From Massilia sp. Root133 (lineage in GTDB: Bacteria > Pseudomonadota > Gammaproteobacteria > Burkholderiales > Burkholderiaceae_D), in the NCBI RefSeq assembly GCF_001426525.1, contig NZ_LMEW01000035.1:186001-250000 (forward strand): a stretch of 64,000 bases of DNA, read 5' to 3'. How positions within the stretch are numbered: the first letter of the stretch is position 1; each line of letters opens with the position of its first letter. Below are positions 34,724 through 43,913 of the stretch, one piece after another. Position numbers and translations under genes: made by a program. The notes beneath the pieces were generated by a model. The model saw nothing but the letters and a program-made list of their open reading frames with translations. It was not told where the DNA came from and did no database searches.

Positions 34724-34738
34724 CGTAGTAAAATTTCA
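34724..34738 (+). promoter_or_regulatory. HexR-type operator upstream of edd
   Basis: CGTAGTAAAATTTCA matches 13 of 15 consensus positions and lies 27 bases ahead of the edd start codon. The first 14 bases are identical, in inverted orientation, to the second box before zwf. Confidence 0.65.
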
Positions 34739-34764
34739 GAAATCTAATTCACAAGGAACAGATC

Positions 34765-36681
<1,917 letters not shown>

Positions 36682-36698
36682 GCAAAGTGAGCACAACG

Positions 36699-37334
36699 AT
36701 GAGTAACGATATGACCCTGCTGGACATCATGAAATCCGCCGTCGTGATCCCCGTGATCGCGATCGACGACCCGGACCATGCCGTCCCCCTCGCCAAGGCG
36801 CTGGTCGCCGGCGGCATCCGCGTGCTCGAAGTCACGCTGCGCACCAAGCACGGCCTGGACGCGATCCGCGCGATGGCCCAGGTGGAAGGCGCGATCGTCG
36901 GCGTCGGCACGCTGACGCAGCCGGAAGAATTCGCCGCGTCGCGCGATGCGGGCGCCGTGTTCGGCGTGTCGCCGGGCCTGACGCCGTCGCTGATCGAGGC
37001 GGCGAAGAAAAGCGGCCTGCCGCTGCTGCCGGGCTGCATGACCCCGTCCGAAGTGATGGTGGCGCGCGAAGCCGGCTTCAAGCAGCTGAAACTGTTCCCG
37101 GCCGTGCCGGCGGGCGGCGTCGGCATGCTGAAGGGCATCGGCGGTCCGCTGCCGGACGTGACCTTCTGCCCGACGGGCGGCATCTCGATCGAGACGGCAC
37201 CGCAATTCCTCGCGCTGAAGAACGTCGCGTGCGTGGGCGGTTCCTGGCTGACCCCGGCGGATGCGATGAAGGCCGGCGACTGGGGCCTGATCACCGAGCT
37301 GGCCAAGGCCGCGTCCGCGCTGAAGGCGGCCTGA
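36699..37334 (+). CDS. eda: 2-keto-3-deoxy-6-phosphogluconate aldolase
   Basis: 211 aa. Schiff-base Lys131 in KQLKLFPA and catalytic Glu44 in VLEVTLRT are present. Cleaves KDPG to pyruvate and glyceraldehyde-3-P. Starts 17 bases after edd, clearly one operon. ATG 36699 is chosen with AGTGAG upstream; GTG 36687 and ATG 36711 are alternatives. Confidence 0.96.
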   Translation: MSNDMTLLDIMKSAVVIPVIAIDDPDHAVPLAKALVAGGIRVLEVTLRTKHGLDAIRAMAQVEGAIVGVGTLTQPEEFAASRDAGAVFGVSPGLTPSLIEAAKKSGLPLLPGCMTPSEVMVAREAGFKQLKLFPAVPAGGVGMLKGIGGPLPDVTFCPTGGISIETAPQFLALKNVACVGGSWLTPADAMKAGDWGLITELAKAASALKAA

Positions 37335-37353
37335 GCCTAAGCATGCGGCGAAG

Positions 37354-37917
37354 GTGAGACAACTGCGGGTCCGGGGCCTGACCCCGGCCGAAATACGCAT
37401 GGCGTCGCTGCTGTTCGGCGGCGCCATCGATGTGTCGCGCGTGCGCGTGCATGGGCGCCGCTACCTGCCGTTGGTGCAGCCGAAAAACTGCGCCATGACG
37501 CCCAACGGCAGCATTTATTTCCACCGCTCCTGTTTCCTGCCCGATTATGGCGCGGGCGATCCGCACACGATCCACTGGTTCATGCACGAGATGGTGCATG
37601 TGTGGCAGCACCAGCTGGGCTACCCGGTCCGGTTGCGCGGCGCCTTCCGCATCGGCCTGTCGTACCGCTACGAACTGCGCCCGGGCGCGCTTCTGTCCGA
37701 CTACAACATGGAAGCCCAGGGCGACTTGCTCGCGGATTATTTTGCGCTGAAATACATGCGCAACCCGCGCATCATGCGCCAGCGCCAGTATGCGCACCAG
37801 ATCGACTTGTACGAACAGGTGCTGGCCCGCTTCCTCGCCGACCCGCGCGACCCGGACAACCTGCCGCGCGGCAGCGCACGCCGCTTCGCGCGGATTGTAG
37901 CGTCTGTCTCCGCCTGA
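37354..37917 (+). CDS. zincin-like HExxH protein (annotated in relatives as Vgr/Rhs-related)
   Basis: 187 aa, GTG start, no signal peptide. A clear zinc-protease helix HEMVHVWQH gives His78-Glu79-x-x-His82 with a further His86; a later acidic helix MEAQGDLLADYF could give the third ligand Glu, as in gluzincins. Similar small proteins are often labelled Vgr- or Rhs-related without evidence of secretion. It follows eda by 19 bases but I see no metabolic link. Substrate unknown. Confidence 0.7.
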   Translation: MRQLRVRGLTPAEIRMASLLFGGAIDVSRVRVHGRRYLPLVQPKNCAMTPNGSIYFHRSCFLPDYGAGDPHTIHWFMHEMVHVWQHQLGYPVRLRGAFRIGLSYRYELRPGALLSDYNMEAQGDLLADYFALKYMRNPRIMRQRQYAHQIDLYEQVLARFLADPRDPDNLPRGSARRFARIVASVSA

Positions 37918-37987
37918 GCTTGCGTAGCCTCAAAATTTAACGGTGCTGCCGTCGTAGGCTTTCGCCTTGCGCTCCGTTGAGGTCATC

Positions 37988-38473
37988 ATGTCCGTCCCCT
38001 ATCGCATCCCCGTGCTGCTGTGTGCCTGGTGCCTGGCCGCGCCGGCGTGCGCCCGCGTCGGCGCGGCCGAGGTGCGCGAAGGCCCGCGTGGCGGCCCGTG
38101 CTTCACCATCACCCCGCGCGAGGAACGCCTGGGCACGCCGGAATTCCGGTCGATCGTCGTGTGGGAGGGCGCACGCCCGGTGTGGAAGATGACGATGCCG
38201 AAGGAGCGCACATTCCCCCTCACGTTCGGCATGTGCGTGCCGTACGGCGGCAAGGTGGCGTCGCTGCCGCGCACGACGCCCGCGCCGCTGGCGCCGGGGC
38301 GGATCTACAGCCTGCGCATCGAGGCGCGGCCGGGCAAGGGCAGCGCCGCGTCCAGCTACGAGGCCAGGTTCTGCCTTGCGCGTCAGCATGACGGCAGTGC
38401 GGTCGTGCACCAGATCTGGAATGGCGACAGGGAAGGGCCGCGCATGTACGGGTGTTTGCCGCCGGGCGATTGA
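37988..38473 (+). CDS. exported hypothetical protein
   Basis: 161 aa. The first 22-25 residues form a signal peptide (PYRIPVLLCAWCLAAPACA). The mature part has four Cys (around CFTIT, MCVPYGG, RFCLARQ, YGCLPPG) that could form two disulfides in the periplasm. I do not recognise the family. The in-frame ATG 37967 is less likely because it places charged residues before the signal. Confidence 0.65.
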   Translation: MSVPYRIPVLLCAWCLAAPACARVGAAEVREGPRGGPCFTITPREERLGTPEFRSIVVWEGARPVWKMTMPKERTFPLTFGMCVPYGGKVASLPRTTPAPLAPGRIYSLRIEARPGKGSAASSYEARFCLARQHDGSAVVHQIWNGDREGPRMYGCLPPGD

Positions 38474-38500
38474 CGCCGTCGTCAGCTGGCAGGGGTGCCG

Positions 38501-39526
38501 TTACTGCAGCAGCGCCATCACCATCGAGGCCAGGCTGTTGGTCTGCTTCAGCATGGCCGTGCTGGACTGCATGAGCATCTGGTTCGCGGTCATGGCCGAC
38601 GACTCCGTCGCGAAGTCGACGTCCATGATGCGGCCGGTGGCGGCCTGCGTATTGGTCGAGACGTTCGCCAGGTTGTTGTAGGCGTGGTCCAGGCGGTTCG
38701 CGGCCGCGCCCAGTCCGGACCGCAGCGCCGACACGGCGTCGAGGGCGTCGCCCAGCTTGCCGATCGTCGCCGCGGGATCGGCGACGAGCGTCATCGTGCC
38801 ATGGACCGTGATCGTGCCGCCGAAACCGTCGGGGATATTCGTCGTCGTGGGGATCAGGATGTCGGCGAGGGTGTGGCCCGGCGTTGTGTTGGTGGTCGAG
38901 CTGTCGCCCGCGAAACGGGTGACGATGGTGACGACGGTATTCCCGCTGCCGTCGAGCGAGGTGATGTCGCTGGTCGTGGCGGCCTGCAGCAGGAGGTCGA
39001 CGTCGTGCAGCTGCTGCGAGAAATCGGCATGCATCGTTTCCGCATTGTCGGCGCCGATCTGGAACGAGAGGCCCGCCGTATCCCCGAGTTTTCCGCCCGT
39101 CGTGGCGGAGGTGTTCAGCAGCGTGGTGCCGCCGAAGCCCGTGTTGCTGAAGATGTTCGACAGTTCGTCCGTCAGCGAATCGTATTCCGCCTGCAGGGTG
39201 TCCCGGTCGGCGCTCGACGACGAGGTATCGCCGGCCTGGGTCGCCAGGTCCTTCATGCGGATGAGGATGTCGCTGACTTCGTTCAGTGCCCCGTCGGCAG
39301 TTTGCAGCAGCGAGATGGAATTCTGCGTGTTGCGCATGGCCACGGTCATGCCGCTGCTTTGCGCCTTCAGGCGCGTGGCGATCTGCAGGCCGGCGGCGTC
39401 GTCCTGCGCCGAGTTGACGCGGTAGCCGGTCGACAGGCGCGTCATCGACGTCGACAGCCAGGTCTGGGTACGGCCCAGGACCTTCAGCGCCGACAGCGAT
39501 ACGAAATTGGTGTGAAGACTCAGCAT
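38501..39526 (-). CDS. flagellin, lone copy
   Basis: 341 aa. The N-terminal D0/D1 coiled coil is typical (SMTRLSTGYRVNSAQDDAAG, then LQIATRLKAQ) and the C-terminus ends SLASMVMALLQ, so both polymerising ends are present. The middle domain (about 150-260) is Thr/Ser/Gly-rich and short. No other flagellar or chaperone gene (fliS, fliD) is nearby. The start MLSLHTNFVSLSAL is nearer to lateral or Flag-2 flagellins than to classical FliC; that is an impression, not an alignment. Confidence 0.88.
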   Translation of the reverse strand: MLSLHTNFVSLSALKVLGRTQTWLSTSMTRLSTGYRVNSAQDDAAGLQIATRLKAQSSGMTVAMRNTQNSISLLQTADGALNEVSDILIRMKDLATQAGDTSSSSADRDTLQAEYDSLTDELSNIFSNTGFGGTTLLNTSATTGGKLGDTAGLSFQIGADNAETMHADFSQQLHDVDLLLQAATTSDITSLDGSGNTVVTIVTRFAGDSSTTNTTPGHTLADILIPTTTNIPDGFGGTITVHGTMTLVADPAATIGKLGDALDAVSALRSGLGAAANRLDHAYNNLANVSTNTQAATGRIMDVDFATESSAMTANQMLMQSSTAMLKQTNSLASMVMALLQ

Positions 39527-39583
39527 TTATGAAACAGTCAATGATCTCCTGATAATAGGGCGACCGGATTCCACTTCGTATTA

Positions 39584-39600
39584 AATATTGAATCAATATT
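39584..39600. promoter_or_regulatory. perfect AT palindrome between flagellin and gamma-carbonic-anhydrase genes
   Basis: AATATTGA-A-TCAATATT is a 17-base perfect dyad followed by a T run on the plus strand. It lies 58 bases upstream of the flagellin start and 73 bases beyond the end of the preceding operon. It could be an operator for the flagellin gene or part of a weak terminator. Confidence 0.3.
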
Positions 39601-39672
39601 TTTTCGATTTTGCAGTTTTCGGCGCTTCTGCTGCAGAGGGCCGGCGTGCGCGCGGACGGTCGATTGTTGGAA

Positions 39673-40212
39673 TTACCCGGTGTATCCGTTCAGATAATTG
39701 TCCTTGATGCGCACATAATGCTCGGCCGAATAGCGCAGGTACGCGATCTCGGCCTCGGTCAGCGCCCGCACCTTGACGACGGGCCGGCCCATGTACAGGA
39801 AGCCGCTTTCCAGCGTCCTGTTCGGTGGGACGAGGCTGCCGGCGCCGACCATGACGCGGTCCTCGACCACCACGTCGTCCATCACGATGGTGCCCATGCC
39901 GATGAGGCATTCGTTCCCGATGCGGCAGCCGTGCAGGATGACGGCGTGGCCGATGGTGACGTAGTCGCCGATGACGAGCGGCGAGCCGTCCGGCCTGGCG
40001 GGCGTCTTGTGGGACACGTGGCCCATCGTCAGGTCCTGGACGTTGGTGCAGCGGCCGACGACGATGTCGTTGACGTCGCCGCGCAGCACGGCGTTGCACC
40101 AGACCGAGCTGTCCGCGCCGAGGCGGACGCTGCCGATGACCTGGGCCGAGGCGTGCACGTAGACGCGCTCGGCAAGCTGCGGAGCGGTGTCGAGGTAGTT
40201 CGAGAGCGGCAT
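39673..40212 (-). CDS. gamma-carbonic-anhydrase-type hexapeptide-repeat protein
   Basis: 179-aa left-handed beta-helix protein of the YrdA/PaaY/CaiE group. Metal-binding His are His65 (MGHVSHK), His89 (TIGHAVI) and His94 (ILHGC); hexapeptide turns GADSSVW, VVGRCTNV, VIGDYVT, IGNECLIGMG follow. The C-terminal helix ends the trimerisation region. Cytosolic; carbonic anhydrase or thioesterase activity varies in the family. Last gene of a minus-strand series after the VOC protein (26-base gap). Confidence 0.9.
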   Translation of the reverse strand: MPLSNYLDTAPQLAERVYVHASAQVIGSVRLGADSSVWCNAVLRGDVNDIVVGRCTNVQDLTMGHVSHKTPARPDGSPLVIGDYVTIGHAVILHGCRIGNECLIGMGTIVMDDVVVEDRVMVGAGSLVPPNRTLESGFLYMGRPVVKVRALTEAEIAYLRYSAEHYVRIKDNYLNGYTG

Positions 40213-40238
40213 GGTGAAGTTTTTTTAACGGTGGGTGA

Positions 40239-40604
40239 TCAGGCCGGCGGTTCCCACAGCTCGACCTTGTTGCCTTCGGGATCGATGACCCAGCCGAACT
40301 TGCCGCATTCGCCGTCGTCCGTCCTGTCGAGCACATTGCAGCCTTCGTCGCGCAAGGCCTGTAGCAGGGCGGCGAGATTGTCGACGCGATAGTTGATCAT
40401 GAACGGGGCCCGGCTCGGCGCGAACTGGTCGCTGTCCGCAGCGAACACGGACCAGGCGGTGGTGCCCTTGGGGTCCGTCCAATCGAACGCGGCGCCGCCC
40501 CATGGCTTTACGTCGATGCCCAGGTGGCGCGTGTACCAGGCGCTCAGCGCGGCCGGGTCGTTTGCCTGGAAGAAGACGCCGCCGATGCCAGTGACTCGCT
40601 TCAT
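40239..40604 (-). CDS. VOC (glyoxalase/bleomycin-resistance fold) family protein
   Basis: 121 aa with the two beta-alpha-beta-beta-beta modules of the VOC fold. IGGVFFQANDPAALSAWYTRHLG at the start and FGWVIDPEGNKVELWEP at the end, with a Glu at the C-terminal metal position. Enzymatic role unknown. Between the small ORF and the gamma-carbonic-anhydrase gene on the same strand. Confidence 0.85.
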   Translation of the reverse strand: MKRVTGIGGVFFQANDPAALSAWYTRHLGIDVKPWGGAAFDWTDPKGTTAWSVFAADSDQFAPSRAPFMINYRVDNLAALLQALRDEGCNVLDRTDDGECGKFGWVIDPEGNKVELWEPPA

Positions 40605-40624
40605 GTGACCTCCGGATTATTTGT

Positions 40625-40765
40625 TCAGGTTACGTCGACCCCGTCGTACGCATCGCTGGCCTGGACGGAGGCCGGATAGGCGGGCATCGGAAAGACGACG
40701 GTCTCCTCCACGTCGGCGCCTGCCGCCAGGGGAAGGGGCACGACGGCGCCGATGACGTATTTCAT
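40625..40765 (-). CDS. small 46-aa protein, hypothetical, coupled to the hydrolase gene
   Basis: 46 aa, starting MKYVIGAVVPLPLAAGADVEE and ending DAYDGVDVT. ATG 40765 overlaps the TGA of the upstream hydrolase gene (ATGA), and the stop is 20 bases before the VOC gene, so it fits neatly into an operon. The product is acidic with a short hydrophobic N-terminus. No family recognised. It may be real or only an open stretch filling a gap. Confidence 0.4.
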   Translation of the reverse strand: MKYVIGAVVPLPLAAGADVEETVVFPMPAYPASVQASDAYDGVDVT

Positions 40766-42285
40766 TGCGCCACCGCGACGCCCAGTGCCCCCAGCCGTTC
40801 GCGCGCATGCGCCTGCCCCGGCTCCAGCGCCAGCGCCTGCCGGTAATTCGCGATGGCCGCGTCGCGCTCGCCGGCCGCCTCGTACGCCTGGCCGAGGCCG
40901 TCGTAGAGGAAGTCGAAGCGTTCCGGATACAGTTTGACGCCCAGCCGGAACACCTGCATGGCATCGGCGGCGCGCCGTTCGCGCAACAGCTTCATGCCCC
41001 AGTCGTGGGCTTGCAGCGGGTCGAGGGCGAGGTCGGGATTCTGCGCGTGCAGGCGGTCGTAGATGGTGGCGATGTGCTCGAAGCCCTGCTGGCCCAGTTG
41101 TTCGAGGAACGTGTCCAGCGTCGGCGGCGCGCCCGTGGCGCGGCGTAGCGCGAACGAGACGAAGCCGGCCGGCGGACGGTTCGCGGCGACGGCGTCGTCC
41201 AGCTGGCGGCGTGCCGGGGCATCGTTGCGCAAGCGGGCGTCGAGGAAACGTTCGACCATGCGCGCCATCGCGCCGTAGGTCTGGGCCGATTGCGCGCGCG
41301 TGCGTGTGCCGAAGGCCGCGTCCGGCGCCATGCGCAGCGACCACGACGAGAAATCCATGTGGCTCGCGGCATCCAGCGTGGCGAGATACACGTCGGCATA
41401 ACGCATGCGCCCCAGCAGTTCGGAGCCGATCGCGCCTTCGTCCTGCAGGCGCGTCATGTACAGCAGCGGGATGCCCAGGCGTTCCGGCGTGACGTAGCCC
41501 GCGGCGCGCGGGCCGCCGTTCACGTAGTCGTACGCGGCGCGCAGCGAGCCGTCCAGCGTGACGAGGGCGCGGATGCGGTCGTCGCGGGCCGCGGCCAGCA
41601 CGCTTGCGAGGCTGCCCCAGCTGTGGCCGACGACGGCGATGCGGTTCGTGTCCGCCTGCGCCAGCGTGTGGGCGTAGCCAACCAGGAAGCCGATGTCGTC
41701 CGCCTGCGCTTCGGCGCCCTCCAGGCTCGCGGTCATCGTGTGCGAGCGCGGGCCCAGCGACGGCGTCGCGATCACGATGTAGCCGTGGCTCGCGAGGTAT
41801 TCGCACAGGTCGGTGTTCTCGATGGCGTAGGCGCTGTGGCTCGGCGCGTAGATCACGACGGGGAATTTACCGGGGCGCTCGGGCGCGTCGCGCAGGGCGC
41901 GCACGGGGCTGGACAGGTCGCGCTGGACCTGCGGGGTGCGTGTCTCGACGAGCGCGTCGGTGGCGCGGCGCACCTGGTCCGGCATGCGGCTGAATTCCTC
42001 TTCCGTCGCCACCGTCGCCACGTAGTCGCGGTAGGTCAGCGCGCCGCCGGTGCCGATGGCCGGATACCAGATCAGCGTCTGCAGCGGCCGCGACCGGTCG
42101 CCGCTCGTTGCCTGCGCCGTGACGGGACTGCGCGGGTGCTGGTAGACGCGCGCCCGGTCGTACTGCTGGCGGACGTGGAAGCCGACGCGGTATGGGCCGG
42201 GCGGGGCGGACGGCGTGAAGTCGGCGGCCGTCGCGGTGTGCGCGAGGACGAAGGCGAGCAGCAGGGTGGTCAGGATCCGGAGCAT
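40762..42285 (-). CDS. exported alpha/beta hydrolase (platelet-activating-factor-acetylhydrolase or dienelactone-hydrolase type) with TPR tail
   Basis: 507 aa. Signal peptide about 1-21 (LLLAFVLAHTATA). Residues 68-330 are an alpha/beta hydrolase: oxyanion-side VVIYAPSHS (143-151) and the nucleophile elbow GHSWGS with Ser222. Around 440-500 two TPR-like repeats (FRLGVKLYPERFDFLYDGLG, YRQALALEPGQAHARERLG) form an unusual tail for this family, perhaps for protein docking. Probably periplasmic. Substrate unknown. Confidence 0.82.
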   Translation of the reverse strand: MLRILTTLLLAFVLAHTATAADFTPSAPPGPYRVGFHVRQQYDRARVYQHPRSPVTAQATSGDRSRPLQTLIWYPAIGTGGALTYRDYVATVATEEEFSRMPDQVRRATDALVETRTPQVQRDLSSPVRALRDAPERPGKFPVVIYAPSHSAYAIENTDLCEYLASHGYIVIATPSLGPRSHTMTASLEGAEAQADDIGFLVGYAHTLAQADTNRIAVVGHSWGSLASVLAAARDDRIRALVTLDGSLRAAYDYVNGGPRAAGYVTPERLGIPLLYMTRLQDEGAIGSELLGRMRYADVYLATLDAASHMDFSSWSLRMAPDAAFGTRTRAQSAQTYGAMARMVERFLDARLRNDAPARRQLDDAVAANRPPAGFVSFALRRATGAPPTLDTFLEQLGQQGFEHIATIYDRLHAQNPDLALDPLQAHDWGMKLLRERRAADAMQVFRLGVKLYPERFDFLYDGLGQAYEAAGERDAAIANYRQALALEPGQAHARERLGALGVAVAQ

Positions 42286-42401
42286 GGGTCGTCGGCGGGT
42301 GTTTCTTTGGTTGCAAGATTATATGCTGAATTGGCATGATATTCGGCGCGACATGTGAATCCGTTAAAATGTCGGATTCTTCTTCACCTCCTTCCAACAT
42401 C

Positions 42402-43079
42402 ATGACTCAGGACGAACTCAAGCAAGCAGTGGCGCGCGCCGCCATCGAATACGTGGTCGACGGCGAAATCATCGGCGTCGGCACCGGTTCCACCGCCAAC
42501 TTCTTCATCGACGAACTCGGCAAGATCAAGTCGCGCATCAAGGGCGCGGTCGCGTCGTCGGAAGCGACGGCGACGCGCCTGCGCGGCCACGGCATCGAGG
42601 TGTTCGACCTGAACGACGTCGAATCGATTTCCGTCTACGTCGACGGCGCCGACGAGATCAATGCCACCGGCGCCATGATCAAGGGCGGCGGCGCGGCATT
42701 GACGCGAGAAAAGATCGTCGCGTCCGTGTCGGGCAAGTTCGTGTGCATCGCCGACGGCTCCAAGCTGGTCGAGACGCTGGGACAATTCCCGCTGCCGGTC
42801 GAAGTGGTGCCGATGGCCGCGAACGCCGTCAGCCGCAAGCTGGTCGCGCTGGGTGGCCAGCCGCGCCTGCGTACCAAGCCGGGCAGCACGGACGCGTTCG
42901 TCACGGACAACGGCGGCTACATCCTGGACGTGGCCGGCCTGGCCATCACGGATGCGGTGGCGCTGGAATCGGAGATCAACCAGATCGTCGGCGTGATCGC
43001 CGTCGGCCTGTTCGCCCGCCGCGGCGCCGACGTCTGCCTGCTGGGCACGGGCGACGGCGTCAAGAAGCTGACGTTCTGA
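42402..43079 (+). CDS. rpiA: ribose-5-phosphate isomerase A
   Basis: 225 aa, near the usual 219-231. The P-loop-like GVGTGSTANFFIDEL, the catalytic stretch YVDGADEIN and GGGAALTREKI are all present. Interconverts ribose-5-P and ribulose-5-P. ATG 42402 (MTQDELKQAVA) gives the normal family N-terminus; an in-frame ATG 42369 adds 11 residues. The small lipoprotein gene follows after 2 bases. Confidence 0.95.
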   Translation: MTQDELKQAVARAAIEYVVDGEIIGVGTGSTANFFIDELGKIKSRIKGAVASSEATATRLRGHGIEVFDLNDVESISVYVDGADEINATGAMIKGGGAALTREKIVASVSGKFVCIADGSKLVETLGQFPLPVEVVPMAANAVSRKLVALGGQPRLRTKPGSTDAFVTDNGGYILDVAGLAITDAVALESEINQIVGVIAVGLFARRGADVCLLGTGDGVKKLTF

Positions 43080-43081
43080 GC

Positions 43082-43408
43082 ATGAGCCGCCTGGCGCTTA
43101 TCTGCGCGGCCGTCGCGGTGCTGGGCGGCTGCTCCATGTTCCACAGGCAGATGCCGGCCGCGCCAGCCGCACCCGTGGCCGTGGCCGATCCCGCGCCGGC
43201 CGTCGAGACGATTCCGTTCCGCATGGGCGTGTCGTCGGCGACCGTCGAGAAGATGGCGAAGCAGCAAGGGTGTACGGGCGGACAGGGTGCCGGGCTCATT
43301 ACGGAGCCGGGACCTGTCGAGGTCTATCGCATGCGCTGCGAGGACGGGCAAATGCGCGGGAAAGTGTTCATGGCGCGGTGCGAACTGCGCCAGTGCCGGC
43401 AGATGTAA
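43082..43408 (+). CDS. small lipoprotein, hypothetical
   Basis: 108 aa with a lipoprotein signal (LICAAVAVLGGC, Cys17). An Ala/Pro linker follows, then a compact domain with four Cys (QQGCTGGQG, MRCEDGQ, ARCELRQC). Starts 2 bases after rpiA stops, so co-transcribed. Function unknown. A short GC hairpin at 43420-43444 follows the stop. Confidence 0.75.
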   Translation: MSRLALICAAVAVLGGCSMFHRQMPAAPAAPVAVADPAPAVETIPFRMGVSSATVEKMAKQQGCTGGQGAGLITEPGPVEVYRMRCEDGQMRGKVFMARCELRQCRQM

Positions 43409-43453
43409 GGCGTTTTCTGCAGCGGGGCGGCAAGGCTGCCCCGCTACAATAAA

Positions 43454-43726
43454 TCAGGCGCTCGGCGGTACGTAGCCGGCAGCCTCGTCGGCGCCTTCGC
43501 CGAAGAAATGGCGTTCCATTTGCGTGGCCAGGTATTTGCGGGCGCGCGCGTCGGCCATGTTCAGGCGGTTTTCGTTGATCAGCATCGTCTGGTGCTTCAG
43601 CCAGCCATCCCAGGCTTCCTTCGACACGCTTTCATAGATGCGCTTGCCCAGTTCGCCCGGGTACGGTGGGAAAGCCAGGCCTTCGGCTTCTTTGTTCAGT
43701 TTGATGCAGTGGACGGTGCGGGCCAT
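43454..43726 (-). CDS. yggX: YggX-type Fe(2+)-trafficking/oxidative-damage-protection protein
   Basis: 90 aa. MARTVHCIKLNKEAEGL at the start (Cys7) and PPYPGELGKRIYESVSKEAW, LINENRLN are diagnostic. Cytosolic; protects Fe-S proteins from superoxide and may shuttle iron. ATG 43726 gives the family start; the longer frame to 43822 runs through the REP element. Confidence 0.95.
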   Translation of the reverse strand: MARTVHCIKLNKEAEGLAFPPYPGELGKRIYESVSKEAWDGWLKHQTMLINENRLNMADARARKYLATQMERHFFGEGADEAAGYVPPSA

Positions 43727-43785
43727 GTTCTTGCTCCTGGTTCGGTATCGGAAAACGTGATTATAAAGCGACGCGGCCGCTGCCG

Positions 43786-43911
43786 CGTCGTCCCCGCGAA
43801 AGCGGGGACCCATGCTGAGCAACAGAATTCAGTACTTTGGAAGCGGTGCGGCATGTTTGACGCTTGGCTTCGGAAAGTCTGCATGGGTTCCCGCCTGCGC
43901 GGGAACGACGG
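43786..43911. repeat. REP-like pair between yggX and argA
   Basis: Left unit 43786-43820 and inverted right unit 43880-43911 share the CCCGC-GCGGGNACCCATG core seen at 741-826. A 60-base spacer separates them. The right unit abuts the argA stop codon. Confidence 0.65.
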
Positions 43912-43913
43912 TT

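Noticed and set aside
37366..37386. CCGGGGCCTGACCCCGG palindrome, similar to the GGGGTCAGAGCCC repeat
   Set aside because: It lies within the start of a coding gene, is short and lacks the arm sequence of the repeat after hrpA.
40625..41806. 393-codon minus-strand frame ending in the small ORF
   Set aside because: All but the last 46 codons lie out of frame inside the hydrolase gene.
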